Shown here in pieces: positions 43,716 to 52,319 of a DNA stretch of 64,000 bases. Source of the stretch: JASHPR01 sp963778075 (GTDB lineage: Bacteria; Actinomycetota; Actinomycetes; Streptosporangiales; Streptosporangiaceae); the NCBI GenBank assembly GCA_963778075.1, contig CAVZTJ010000006.1, positions 199,214 through 263,213 of the forward strand. Direction: 5' to 3'. The notes below the pieces were generated by a model. The model saw only the letters and a list, made by a program, of their open reading frames with translations. It did no database searches and had not been told where the DNA came from. The position numbers were made by a program, and so were the translations under genes. Position 1 is the stretch's first letter, and the number at the start of each line of letters is the position of its first letter.

Positions 43716-43872
43716 TCGGCTGCAGTGAGGATGGACGGAAGATGCTCGGCTCCGTGCGCGTCCCGGCCGCTCGCCCGCCGGGGCCGGAATTCGCAGCCCG
43801 GATCGAGGGGGCTGGCCCGGGACGCTAGCCGACAGCATCGCAGAAGGGCAGATCGCAGAAGGGCAGGACGTC

Positions 43873-45030
43873 ATGACAGCGGACCGGGTTCGGGTTGCGG
43901 TGGTCGGTGCCGGGCGCTGGGCGCAGGTGGCGCACATTCCCGGCTGGCAGCGCGACCCTCGCGCCGCCGTGGTCGCACTGGCGGATGTGAACGAGGCCGT
44001 GCTGGCCGACGCGGCCGGCAGCTTCGGGGTCTCCCGGGTCACCACCGACTACCGGGAACTGCTGGACGACCCCGGCATCGACGTTATCGACGTGGTGACC
44101 GGGAACCAGCCGCATTTCCAGATCTCCTGGGACGCGCTGTCGGCCGGCAAGCACGTCCTTTGCGAGAAGCCGGTGCACTACGACTACCGGCAAACCAGGG
44201 CGGCCGCCGAGCTCGCGGCCGCCAGCGGGCTGCGCACCAAGCTCGGGTTCACGTTCCGGTACGCACCCGCCGTCCAGTATGCGAAGCACCTGATCGATTC
44301 GGGCTTCGTCGGCGAGCCGTATATCTTCAACGGCTACGAGCAGAACAGCCAGTGGATCGACCCCGCGACGCCGTTGCGGCAGTTCGAACCGGACGCCGAC
44401 CCGGAGCAGGTGGCCGTCTCCTCCATCGAGGGCTACGGGGCCCCGATCATCGACATCATGCACTGGTGGCTCGGCTCGCCACTGACCGCCGTCGTCGGCG
44501 CGATGCGCAACTTCGTCCCCGAGCGCATGATCCGCGACACCGGCAAGATGACCAGGGCCAACATCGATGACGGGGACATGTGGATCGCCGAGTTCGGTTC
44601 CGGTGCGCTCGCCTCGGTCCAGTCTTCGTACGTGACGGTCGGAAACTACCCCGGCATCGAGGCACGGATCTACGGCAGCGGGGGCGCGGTCATCGTCCGG
44701 CTGGTCGACGAGTTCGGGTGCTGCCAGACCATCAAGACGGCGACCCGGAATGCCGTGGAGTTCACCGATGCCGAGATCCCGGCCGGCTACTTCCCGCCGG
44801 GCGGGAACTCGGGCGAGCCCTGGGAGTATCTCTTCTACTCGAATCTGGTGAGCGACTTCATCAGCGAGATCACCGACACAGGTCGGCCTGCTCAGGGCGA
44901 CTTTGCCCAGGGCGCGCTGGTGCAGGAGACGATCAACGCGTTCGAGCAGTCGTTCCGCTCCCGGGCCTGGGTGGACTTCCCGCTCAGCGACGGCGCCCCG
45001 GCCGCCGCCACCGAGGAAGCGGCACGGTGA
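43873..45030 (+). CDS. Gfo/Idh/MocA-family dehydrogenase, first gene of the right arm
   Basis: 385 aa. Rossmann fold VAVVGAGRWAQVAHIPGW, CEKPVHYDYRQTRAA with the catalytic lysine, and the C-terminal beta-sheet domain with IIDIMHWWLGSPLT and the motif NIDDGDMWIAEFGSGALASVQSS. It is a paralogue of the divergent 375-aa gene and likely oxidises a polyol or sugar acid with NAD(P). The start ATG 43873 follows GGGCAGGAC. The stop overlaps the DUF4438 start (GTGA). Confidence 0.87.
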   Translation: MTADRVRVAVVGAGRWAQVAHIPGWQRDPRAAVVALADVNEAVLADAAGSFGVSRVTTDYRELLDDPGIDVIDVVTGNQPHFQISWDALSAGKHVLCEKPVHYDYRQTRAAAELAAASGLRTKLGFTFRYAPAVQYAKHLIDSGFVGEPYIFNGYEQNSQWIDPATPLRQFEPDADPEQVAVSSIEGYGAPIIDIMHWWLGSPLTAVVGAMRNFVPERMIRDTGKMTRANIDDGDMWIAEFGSGALASVQSSYVTVGNYPGIEARIYGSGGAVIVRLVDEFGCCQTIKTATRNAVEFTDAEIPAGYFPPGGNSGEPWEYLFYSNLVSDFISEITDTGRPAQGDFAQGALVQETINAFEQSFRSRAWVDFPLSDGAPAAATEEAAR

Positions 45031-45905
45031 AGGTCAGTTCGAACGCCACACGGCTGGTCAGCCAGGTGCTGGCCGGGGAGGTCTGGCCAGCGCTCGCCGA
45101 CCGGCACGGCTTCCGGGTCGGGCCCGACGGGCGGCCGTTCTCGCTGCCCGGCATGGGCGGGGTCACGCTCGGCGTGCACTGCGGGGATCCGGCCACCGGC
45201 TACGCCTCCGACCACCTGGAACCTGGCGCCTCGGTCCGCCATCGTGACCCGGACGCGAACATGGCCCTGCAGTTCCTGACCTGCGTTGGCAACCAGGTCC
45301 GGGTCGAGTCAGGGCCTGCGGCCGGAGCGGTCGGCCACGTCATCGGCCAGCACGCGTACGTGCTTGTTGACTTTGCCGGGGCCGACATGAGCGGCATCAC
45401 CACCGGCGACCAGGTGACGGTCACGGCCACCGGCCAGGGGCTCGCGCTGGCGGACCACCCGGCGGTCACGGTCAAGAACTGCTCGCCCGGCCTGCTCGCT
45501 GACCTGCCCGGGGGCACCAGAGACGACGGCCGGCTCGAGGTGCATGTGGCAGCCATGGTCCCGGCCGAGGCGGTCGGGGCCGGCGCGGGGATGGTGTCTG
45601 AGTACGCCAACACCGACCTTATGGGCGCGTACGCCGGTCTCGGCGAGGACCTGTCGCTGGGCCTGGAAGGCCTGCGGATCGGGGACATCGTCGCCCTGCA
45701 GGACTCGGACCACCGGTACGGCCGCGGATACCGGCCGGGCTACCTCACGATCGGGGTGATCTCCACCGGCCAGTGCATGCTGTTCGGCCACGGTCCGGGG
45801 CCCAGTTCGCTGCTCAGCGGGCCCGCCGGTGCTTTCCACGTGGTCAGGGACCCGGATGCCAACCTGGCCAGCTGGCTGCACCAGGGACAGGAGTGGAGCC
45901 GATGA
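45027..45905 (+). CDS. DUF4438 protein, first of two
   Basis: 292 aa from GTG 45027 overlapping the upstream stop. The DUF4438 pattern as I know it is present: GRPFSLPGMGGVTLGVHCGDPATGYASDHLEPG, ALQFLTCVGNQVRVESGPAAGAVGHVIG, QHAYVLVDFAG, TATGQGLALADHP, NTDLMGAY and the C-terminal RYGRGYRPGYLTIGVIST with GHGPGPSSLLSGP. No signal peptide. The function of DUF4438 is unknown; its constant place here among dehydrogenases and a lyase suggests an enzyme of small-molecule catabolism (inference). Confidence 0.82.
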   Translation: MKVSSNATRLVSQVLAGEVWPALADRHGFRVGPDGRPFSLPGMGGVTLGVHCGDPATGYASDHLEPGASVRHRDPDANMALQFLTCVGNQVRVESGPAAGAVGHVIGQHAYVLVDFAGADMSGITTGDQVTVTATGQGLALADHPAVTVKNCSPGLLADLPGGTRDDGRLEVHVAAMVPAEAVGAGAGMVSEYANTDLMGAYAGLGEDLSLGLEGLRIGDIVALQDSDHRYGRGYRPGYLTIGVISTGQCMLFGHGPGPSSLLSGPAGAFHVVRDPDANLASWLHQGQEWSR

Positions 45906-46831
45906 GCGCGGCCCAGCCGCCCGGGCCGCGCCCGGTCGCCGTGAACCTGCTCGGCGTGGTTGAGCACCCGGAACTCGGCGGCACGCCGTACCGGGTTGAC
46001 GGCGACGGCCGCAGCTACGTGCCGACGGGAGACGGCGGCATCGTGCTCGGGCCCCGGCTCGGTGAGTCCGTGTTCGCTTGGGACGCCGACCACGCAGCCC
46101 CCGGCGCCTGCCTGGTGCATCCCGACCAGGCCGCGCGGCATGCCCTGGCGGCCTACTCCTGCATTGGCAACCCGGTCGTGGTCAGGACCGGGCACGCCGC
46201 CGGGGCACACGGGGCCGTGCTGGGCCAGCGCGGCGAGCAGGGGCGGGTCATCGCCTGGCTGGCGCCGGAGGACCTGGCCAGGCTGCGGCCGTCGGACCAG
46301 GTCGCGGTCCGGGCCTGCGGGCAGGGCTGGCGCCCGCCCGGCTTCCCTGCCGAGGTCACGCTCATGAACCTGGACCCCGCCGCCCTCGACGTGCTGCCCG
46401 TCACGGTCGCGGACCCTGACGGCAGCGTGACCGCCGGGGTGCGGACCACCTTGCCGAGCAAGCTGGCCGGCAACGGGATCGGGCGGCCGTCTGTCAGCTG
46501 GGACCTGGATCTGCAGCTGCGTCCACCGGCACGCGCGGACGGGGCGGACCCGGCAGCCGGCGAACCTGTCCCCGCGGAGCTAATGCTCGGCGACCTGGTG
46601 GCCGTGTCCGATCTGGACGTGCGCTACAACATGGGATACCGGCGCGGCTGGCTGACCGTGGGCGTGGTCGTGCACGGCGCGAGCCCGATGCCGGGCCACG
46701 GCCCTGGCATCACGCCGATCCTCACCGGCCCGGGGGATGTCCTGCGTGCGCGGCCGGATGGGGCTGCCCACGCAGGCCTGACCGAGGACGCACTGCGCCG
46801 GTTGACTGCGGCGGGGGTGGAACTACAGTGA
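45902..46831 (+). CDS. DUF4438 protein, second of two (diverged)
   Basis: 309 aa; ATG 45902 overlaps the previous stop (ATGA). It follows the same fold order as its neighbour but is much diverged: YVPTGDGGIVLGPRLGESVFAWDAD, CIGNPVVVRTGHAAGAHGAVLGQ, RACGQGW, YNMGYRRGWLTVGVVVHG, GHGPGITPILTGP. The middle section differs most. Two unlike DUF4438 copies co-translated side by side suggest a heteromeric complex. I see no known active-site motif. Confidence 0.78.
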   Translation: MSAAQPPGPRPVAVNLLGVVEHPELGGTPYRVDGDGRSYVPTGDGGIVLGPRLGESVFAWDADHAAPGACLVHPDQAARHALAAYSCIGNPVVVRTGHAAGAHGAVLGQRGEQGRVIAWLAPEDLARLRPSDQVAVRACGQGWRPPGFPAEVTLMNLDPAALDVLPVTVADPDGSVTAGVRTTLPSKLAGNGIGRPSVSWDLDLQLRPPARADGADPAAGEPVPAELMLGDLVAVSDLDVRYNMGYRRGWLTVGVVVHGASPMPGHGPGITPILTGPGDVLRARPDGAAHAGLTEDALRRLTAAGVELQ

Positions 46832-46892
46832 CGGACGACAGAGCGCAGGGAGGTACGGACCCATTCTCGAGCACGTCTCGCTTCCGGAAGCG

Positions 46893-47528
46893 GTGAGCCG
46901 CGCCCTGCGCCGCCGCATCCTGAACAACGAGCTTCCGGCCGACTCGCGGCTGGTCGAGGCCAACCTCGCCGCCGAGTTCGGGGTCAGCAGGGGAACGATC
47001 AGGGACGCGATGCGCAGCCTGCACGCCGAGGGCCTGATCGCGATCGTCCCGCGCCGCTACAGCATCGTCACGCGGATGTCGACCGAGGACGCGGAGGACG
47101 TCTGCTACGCCAGGTACGTGCTCGAGGACGCCAGCGTGGAAGGCGGCTTCGGGCCCCGGCCCAAGGATCTCGCGAAGGAGCTCCGCCTCGCGCTCGAGCA
47201 CATGTCCGTCGCCGCGCGGCTGGGCGACATGGACGCGCTCGTGGACAGCGACACCCAGTTCCACGAGGTGCTCATCGACGTCTCCGGCCGGCGTCGGCTG
47301 AAGGACCTCTGGTCGATCCTGAACAGCCAGATGGGTGCGCTGATGCGGGCCGAGCTCGAGCGCCAGGGCATCACGATGAACGACACGGTCGGGCGGCACG
47401 TCGGCCTGGTCGAGGCGGTCAGCGACGGCGACCTGACGCGGCTGCGCGCCGAACTGCGCATACATTACCTGGAGGGCTTCCCCCAGCGCCCGGGGCGGGC
47501 GGACGGCGATCACCCAGACGCAGATTAG
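46893..47528 (+). CDS. GntR-family regulator with FCD domain
   Basis: 211 aa from GTG 46893. The winged helix is RLVEANLAAEFGVSRGTIRDAMRSLHAEGLIAIV; the FCD effector domain has DSDTQFHEVLIDVSGRRRL and VGRHVGLVEAVSDGDLTRLRAELRIHYLEG with the histidines that hold a metal and bind a carboxylate ligand. The GTG truncates helix 1. The sequence just upstream in the same frame reads ILEHVSLPEAV, the usual FCD start, and is preceded by GGGAGG with ideal spacing to an ATT at 46863, so translation may begin there. Its likely target is TTGTCGACAA, found in three intergenic regions nearby. The inducer is probably an organic acid. Confidence 0.85.
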   Translation: MSRALRRRILNNELPADSRLVEANLAAEFGVSRGTIRDAMRSLHAEGLIAIVPRRYSIVTRMSTEDAEDVCYARYVLEDASVEGGFGPRPKDLAKELRLALEHMSVAARLGDMDALVDSDTQFHEVLIDVSGRRRLKDLWSILNSQMGALMRAELERQGITMNDTVGRHVGLVEAVSDGDLTRLRAELRIHYLEGFPQRPGRADGDHPDAD

Positions 47529-47564
47529 CGCACCGAGCCGGTCGGGCTCGGCCGACCTTGCCGA

Positions 47565-47574
47565 TTGTCGACGA
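47565..47574. promoter_or_regulatory. TTGTCGACGA site (site 3), upstream of the DapA-family gene
   Basis: Nine of ten bases match TTGTCGACAA. It lies in the 81-bp gap between the GntR/FCD gene and the DapA/NAL-family gene, 35 bp before the start of the latter, suggesting an internal regulated promoter. Confidence 0.5.
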
Positions 47575-47609
47575 AATGCGGCCGCCGAGCGCCGCAGGGT
47601 GGAGTGCCG

Positions 47610-48371
47610 ATGGATGTGTTCACCGGGGTCGGCGTGGCGCTCGTCACGCTCCTCGACGAGAGCGGGTGCGTCGACACCGCTTCGACCGCGGCGCTCGCCG
47701 CGGACCTGGTCGACCGGGGCATGCGCGGCGTCCTGGTCTGCGGCACCACGGGCGAGGCGGCGACGCTCACCGACGGCGAGCGCACCGAGCTGATCGAAGC
47801 GGTGCGCGGAGCACTGCCCGGGGACATCCCGGTGATCGCCGGCACTGGCGCGACCGCAGCCGGCCGCGCGGCCGAGCTGACCACCGCCGCTGCCGGTGCG
47901 GGCGCCGACGCCGTGCTCGCCTGGCCGCCTCCCGGTTCCGAGGACCTGGAGAGCTACTTCGCGGCGGTGGCTGCTGGCGCGGGCGGCCTGCCGGTGCTCG
48001 GCTACCACATCCCGTGGGTCTCCGCTCCCGGCATCCCGGTCAGCGCCCTTCCCGGCCTGCCGATCTGCGGCCTGAAGGACTCCTCCGGCGACCCGGACCG
48101 GCTGCTCGACGAGGTCGTGCACTATCCGGGGTCGACGTACGTGGGCTCGTCGGCGGTCCTTGCGCTCGCCGGGCCGGTCGGCGCGACCGGAGCCATCCTG
48201 GCGCTGGCCAACCTTGAGCCCGAGCTTTGCGCGCAGGCCTTCGCCGGGGACGCGGCGGCCCAGCGTGAGCTCGCCGACGCGCACCTGGCTGTCCGCGTGG
48301 GCGGGGTGCCGGAACTCAAGCGCCTCCTGGCAGGTCAGCGCCGCACCCTGGCGCTGAGCAGGACAGCGTGA
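47610..48371 (+). CDS. DapA/N-acetylneuraminate lyase-family aldolase
   Basis: 253 aa from ATG 47610 (GGTGGAG upstream), slightly short for the ~290-aa family. TIM-barrel motifs: GVALVTLLDE, the GTTGEAATLTDGER phosphate/carboxylate loop, the tyrosine in YHIP and the Schiff-base lysine in GLKDSSGD. The DSSGD context is typical of 2-keto-3-deoxy-acid aldolases and NAL rather than of lysine-pathway DapA. It would cleave or dehydrate a 2-keto acid made by the dehydrogenases of the cluster. The stop overlaps the SDR start. Confidence 0.85.
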   Translation: MDVFTGVGVALVTLLDESGCVDTASTAALAADLVDRGMRGVLVCGTTGEAATLTDGERTELIEAVRGALPGDIPVIAGTGATAAGRAAELTTAAAGAGADAVLAWPPPGSEDLESYFAAVAAGAGGLPVLGYHIPWVSAPGIPVSALPGLPICGLKDSSGDPDRLLDEVVHYPGSTYVGSSAVLALAGPVGATGAILALANLEPELCAQAFAGDAAAQRELADAHLAVRVGGVPELKRLLAGQRRTLALSRTA

Positions 48372-49195
48372 CCATGAACGTCACCTATGACTTCTCCGGG
48401 CAGGTCGCCGTGGTCACCGGGGCTGCCAGAGGCGTGGGCCGGGCCATGGTCGGGTCGTTCGTGACGGCCGGCGCGCGGGTGGTGGCGGCCGACCGGGACG
48501 AGCCCGGGCTGGCCGAAACCTGCGCACCGTTCGGCGACTCGGTCCTGCCGGTGGCCGCCGACGTCAGTGCCCCCGAGGGCGCGGCGAGCATCGTCGACAG
48601 CGCGACCCGGCATTTCGGCGGCCTCAGCTTCTGCGTGAACAACGCCGCGGTGGCCCCGCACACCAGCCTGATGGAAGAGACCGTGCACGTGTGGGACACG
48701 GTCTACGCGGTCAACTGCCGCGGCACGTTCCTGATGACCCAGCGCGCTGGGCAGGTCATGATCAACCAGGGGCACGGTGGCCGGATCATCAATTTCTCCT
48801 CGGGCGTGAGCAGCCGGGGCTCGGCCGGCGCCGCGGCGTACGCGAGCAGCCGCGCAGCCACCGAGAGCTTCTCCCGGGTCGCGGCCATCGAGCTCGCGCC
48901 GCACGGCATCCTGGTCAACTGCGTCAGCCCCGGGCTGATCGACACGCAGCCCAAGCCGCTGCCGCCGGCCATGGCGGAAAGCCTGGGACGGCGCGTCCCT
49001 AACCTGCCGCTGGCCCGCCCCGGCGAACCCGAGGAGGTCGTGAACGCGGTGCTGTGGCTCTGCTCGGACGCGGCGAGCTACGTGACCGGGACCATCCTGC
49101 ACGTGGACGGCGGGACCGGCGTGGGCTCACGGGCCGGCGCCCCGGTCATCGACGACGACGTCCGCTACGACTGGGTGACCGGCCGCCAGCGCTAG
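48368..49195 (+). CDS. Short-chain dehydrogenase/reductase with Lys-to-Arg change in YxxxK
   Basis: 275 aa. Cofactor loop TGAARGVGRAM, NNAAV motif, catalytic serine in NFSSGVSS, and an active-site tyrosine in AAYASSRAATE. The usual lysine four residues after the tyrosine is arginine here (Y-A-S-S-R). The C-terminal YVTGTILHVDGGTGVG is canonical. The Arg may lower activity or reflect a changed reaction. GTG 48368 overlaps the aldolase stop (GTGA). It is the last gene of the right arm and is followed by a strong hairpin. Confidence 0.87.
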   Translation: MTMNVTYDFSGQVAVVTGAARGVGRAMVGSFVTAGARVVAADRDEPGLAETCAPFGDSVLPVAADVSAPEGAASIVDSATRHFGGLSFCVNNAAVAPHTSLMEETVHVWDTVYAVNCRGTFLMTQRAGQVMINQGHGGRIINFSSGVSSRGSAGAAAYASSRAATESFSRVAAIELAPHGILVNCVSPGLIDTQPKPLPPAMAESLGRRVPNLPLARPGEPEEVVNAVLWLCSDAASYVTGTILHVDGGTGVGSRAGAPVIDDDVRYDWVTGRQR

Positions 49196-49220
49196 CCGGG
49201 CCGCCCGCGCGGCGCTCTCT

Positions 49221-49275
49221 CCATGATCTTGGTAGAAAAAGACCGGATAGCGGTCCTCAGCTACCAAGATCATGG
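49221..49275. terminator. Bidirectional terminator: perfect 15-bp inverted repeat with inner hairpin
   Basis: CCATGATCTTGGTAG (49221-49235) and CTACCAAGATCATGG (49261-49275) are perfect inverted repeats. Inside, GACCG-GATAG-CGGTC (49241-49255) forms a second hairpin, and an A-run AAAAA (49236-49240) lies inside the loop. The element sits between the convergent ends of the SDR and the ABC ATPase genes. Confidence 0.7.
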
Positions 49276-49298
49276 AAAACCGGCAGCTTCGGGGCCGT

Positions 49299-51392
49299 TC
49301 AGGCCGCAGGGGCGGGAGTGTCTGCCGGGGCCGCCGGGGTCTGCAGCGGGAAGTGGCACGCCGCCCGGTGCTCGCCGCCGAACCAGCGCAGCGGCGGGAT
49401 CTCCGCGGCGCAGAGTTCCTGGGCCCGCGGGCAGCGGGTGCGGAAAACGCAGCCCGAGGGCGGGTCGAGCGAGGAGGGCAGCTCGCCGGTGATCCCGCCG
49501 CCCTCGGCCCGCTGGTGCTGCGGGTTCGGCACCGGGATCGAGGAGAGCAGCCCCGCGGTGTACGGGTGCGCGGTGCGCTCGTACACGTCGGCTACATTGC
49601 CGATCTCCACCAGCCGCCCCAGGTACATGACGCCGATCCGGTCGGCCATGTAGCGCACCACGGACAGGTCGTGCGAGATCACCAGGTAGGTGAGGGCGTG
49701 ATCGGCCTGGAGCCGCTTCATCAGGTTCAGGATCTGCGACCGGATGGATACGTCGAGCGCGGACACCGGCTCGTCGGCGACGATCAGCCGGGGGTTGAGC
49801 GCGAGGGCGCGGGCCAGCCCGATGCGCTGCCGCTGGCCCCCGGAGAACTCGTGCGGGAACCGGTCGACCGCGCTGCGGCTGAGGCCGACCTCGTCGAGCA
49901 GCTCCTCGGTCCGCTGCCGCTGCTCGGCACGGGTGCCGATCGCCTGGATCGCGAGCGGCTCGCGGAGGATCGCGCCGACCCGCATCCGGGGATCGAGCGA
50001 GGCGTACGGGTCCTGGAAGACCAGCTGCAGGTTGCTGCGCAGCTTGCGCACCTGCCGGGCCTGCAGCGTGCCCAGGTTGTTGCCGTCGAAGACCACGCTG
50101 CCCGCGGTCGGCTGCTCCAGCGCCACCATCATCCGGCCGATCGTGGTCTTGCCGCAGCCTGACTCCCCGACCAGGCCGAACGTCTCACCGGCCCGGATCT
50201 CGATGGTGACGTCGCTGACCGCCTTCACCGACCCGGTTTTGCGCTGCAGCACCCCCGCGGTGACCGGGAACTCCTTGTAGACAGCCTGCAGGGTCAGCAG
50301 CGGGCCGCCGTTGGCAGCCGCCACCTCGGCGCGCTCCGTGGCCGGGTGAGCCGCCGCCTCCCCGTTCGGGGCGGTCGTCGCCTGGGGGCTGCCCAGCTCA
50401 TCGATCGCCGCGGTGTCGCCGGCGCTGGTGTCGGTGGGGTGAAAACAGGCGAACTCGTGCGCCGGGTCGGGGCCCTCGAGCGGCGGGTCCTGCTCGCGGC
50501 AGTCATCCTGCGCGTAGCGGCAGCGCGGGGCGAACCGGCACCCGGGCGCGAGGCTGGTCAGCTCCGGCGGGAGACCGGGAATCGAGTACAGCCGGTGCCG
50601 GGCGTCCTGGTCGACCTTGGGGATCGACGCCAGCAGCGCCTCGGTGTAGGGGTGCCGCATGGCGCCGAACAGCCGGTCCGTGGCCGCGTGCTCCGCGATC
50701 CGCCCCGCGTACATGACGTACGTCCGGTCGGCGCGCTCGGCGATCACGCCGAGGTCGTGGGTGATCAGGATCACCGCCATGCGCAGCCGGCTCCGGAGCC
50801 GGTCGATGAGATCGAGGATCTGGGCCTGGATGGTGACGTCGAGGGCGGTGGTCGGCTCGTCGGCGATCAGCAGCTTGGGCTCGTTGGCAAGGGCCATGGC
50901 GATCATGACGCGCTGGCGCAGGCCCCCCGACAGCTGGTGCGGGTAGTCGCCGAGGCGCTCGGCCGGCCGTGGCATGCCAACCAGCGCCAGCACCTCGCCC
51001 GCCCGGTCGAGCGCTTCCTTGCGGCTCACTCCCTGGTGCTGCTGCACGCTCTCGGCGATCTGCCGCCCGATCGGCATCGTCGGGTCGAGGGACGTCATCG
51101 GGTCCTGGAAGACCATCCCGATGTCGTTGCCGCGGACCTTGCGCATCTCCGCGTTGGACAGCCGCACCAGGTCGCGGCCCTCCAGCAGCACCCGCCCGGC
51201 GACGATCCGCCCGCCGGGCGGGAGCAGCCGGATCAGCGAGGTCCCCAGCATGGTCTTGCCGGAGCCGGACTCGCCGACGAGCCCGAGCGTCTCGCCCTCG
51301 TCGATGGTGAAGCTGACGCCGTCGACCGCGTGCACGGTCACGTCGCGCAGCCGGATCTCGGCCTTGAGGCCGGAAACCTCCAGCAGACTCAC
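49299..51392 (-). CDS. Peptide/nickel-type ABC transporter, fused double ATPase (DppD-DppF-like)
   Basis: 697 aa with two complete ATPase domains. The first has Walker A GESGSGKT (about 40), signature LSGGLRQR and the Opp-type cysteine tail GCRFAPRCRYAQDDC; the second, from about residue 365, has GESGCGKT, FSGGQRQR and GCVFRTRCPRAQELC. A linker of about 45 polar residues joins them. The fusion replaces the usual separate D and F subunits. GTG 51392 is 13 bp after the permease gene. It energises import of a peptide-like or other oligomeric substrate. Confidence 0.9.
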   Translation of the reverse strand: MSLLEVSGLKAEIRLRDVTVHAVDGVSFTIDEGETLGLVGESGSGKTMLGTSLIRLLPPGGRIVAGRVLLEGRDLVRLSNAEMRKVRGNDIGMVFQDPMTSLDPTMPIGRQIAESVQQHQGVSRKEALDRAGEVLALVGMPRPAERLGDYPHQLSGGLRQRVMIAMALANEPKLLIADEPTTALDVTIQAQILDLIDRLRSRLRMAVILITHDLGVIAERADRTYVMYAGRIAEHAATDRLFGAMRHPYTEALLASIPKVDQDARHRLYSIPGLPPELTSLAPGCRFAPRCRYAQDDCREQDPPLEGPDPAHEFACFHPTDTSAGDTAAIDELGSPQATTAPNGEAAAHPATERAEVAAANGGPLLTLQAVYKEFPVTAGVLQRKTGSVKAVSDVTIEIRAGETFGLVGESGCGKTTIGRMMVALEQPTAGSVVFDGNNLGTLQARQVRKLRSNLQLVFQDPYASLDPRMRVGAILREPLAIQAIGTRAEQRQRTEELLDEVGLSRSAVDRFPHEFSGGQRQRIGLARALALNPRLIVADEPVSALDVSIRSQILNLMKRLQADHALTYLVISHDLSVVRYMADRIGVMYLGRLVEIGNVADVYERTAHPYTAGLLSSIPVPNPQHQRAEGGGITGELPSSLDPPSGCVFRTRCPRAQELCAAEIPPLRWFGGEHRAACHFPLQTPAAPADTPAPAA

Positions 51393-51405
51393 CGCCGCCC
51401 GCCCT

Positions 51406-52311
51406 TCAACGCCGCAGCCTTACGTCAAGCAGGTCGCGCAGCGCGTCACCCAGGAAGTTGAACGCGACGACGACGATGACGATCAGCACGCCGACGGGGT
51501 AAATCTGCCACCAGTACCCGGCGAAGATGTAGCTGGAGCCGTTTGACAGCATCCCGCCCCACGTCGCGGCAGGCGGCGGCAGCCCGAACCCGAGGTAGCT
51601 GAGCACGGCCAGCACCAGGATCGCGTCGGCGACCTGGAACGTCGCGTTGACCACGATCGTGGACATGGTGTTGGGGATGATGTGGCGGATTACCGAGCGG
51701 GCCGACCCGCCGCCCATGACCTGCACGGCCTGGACGAACTCCCGTGTGCGCAGCGACAGGCTCTCGCCGCGCACCAGCCGTGACGGCACCTGCCAGGCCA
51801 GGAACGACAGCACGATGATGAGCTCGAGGACGCTCGGCGGCGACGTCGACGCCAGGATGAGCAGCAGGAACAGCGGCGGGATCGCCAGGATCACGTCCAC
51901 GATCCGCATCATCGTGGAGTCGAGCAGCCCGCCGGTGAAGCCGGCGATCGCGCCCCAGATCACGCCGACGCTGGTCGCGATGACGGCGACCGCCGCGCCG
52001 ATTTCGATCGAGCTCTGGCCGCCGACCATCAGGCGGCCCAGGATGTCGAAGCCGTTGTTGTCGGTGCCCAGCGGGTGTCCCTTGCCCGGCGGCAGGTTAG
52101 ACGCGGCCAGGTTGGAGCCGGTCTGGTTGGTGTGGTAGACCAGCGGGCCGACGAAGCAGAACAGGCAGACGGCGACGATGATGACCAGGCCGATGACGCC
52201 GAGGACGTTGATGCGGACCCGGCTGCGTGCCCGGACCGCGCCGCCGGCCGGGACCGGGTCCGCTATGGCGGTTGCCGAGGCGCCGCCGGGCGGGGTCGTG
52301 AACAGTGTCAT
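51406..52311 (-). CDS. Peptide-type ABC transporter permease (DppC-like)
   Basis: 301 aa with about six helices. The first one is near residues 34-55 after a polar lead; an external loop holds HPLGTDNNGFDILGRLMVGGQ, the typical OppC/DppC N-terminal domain. The EAA loop is ESLSLRTREFVQAVQVMGGGSARSVIRHIIPN. ATG 52311 lies 8 bp after the DppB-like gene stop. It forms the channel with that protein. Confidence 0.9.
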   Translation of the reverse strand: MTLFTTPPGGASATAIADPVPAGGAVRARSRVRINVLGVIGLVIIVAVCLFCFVGPLVYHTNQTGSNLAASNLPPGKGHPLGTDNNGFDILGRLMVGGQSSIEIGAAVAVIATSVGVIWGAIAGFTGGLLDSTMMRIVDVILAIPPLFLLLILASTSPPSVLELIIVLSFLAWQVPSRLVRGESLSLRTREFVQAVQVMGGGSARSVIRHIIPNTMSTIVVNATFQVADAILVLAVLSYLGFGLPPPAATWGGMLSNGSSYIFAGYWWQIYPVGVLIVIVVVAFNFLGDALRDLLDVRLRR

Positions 52312-52319
52312 CTGGCGTC

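Noticed and set aside
46722..48284. Minus-strand frame of 520 codons across the FCD regulator and aldolase genes
   Set aside because: Antisense shadow: Arg/His/Val-rich, no motifs, spans two real genes and the gap between them.
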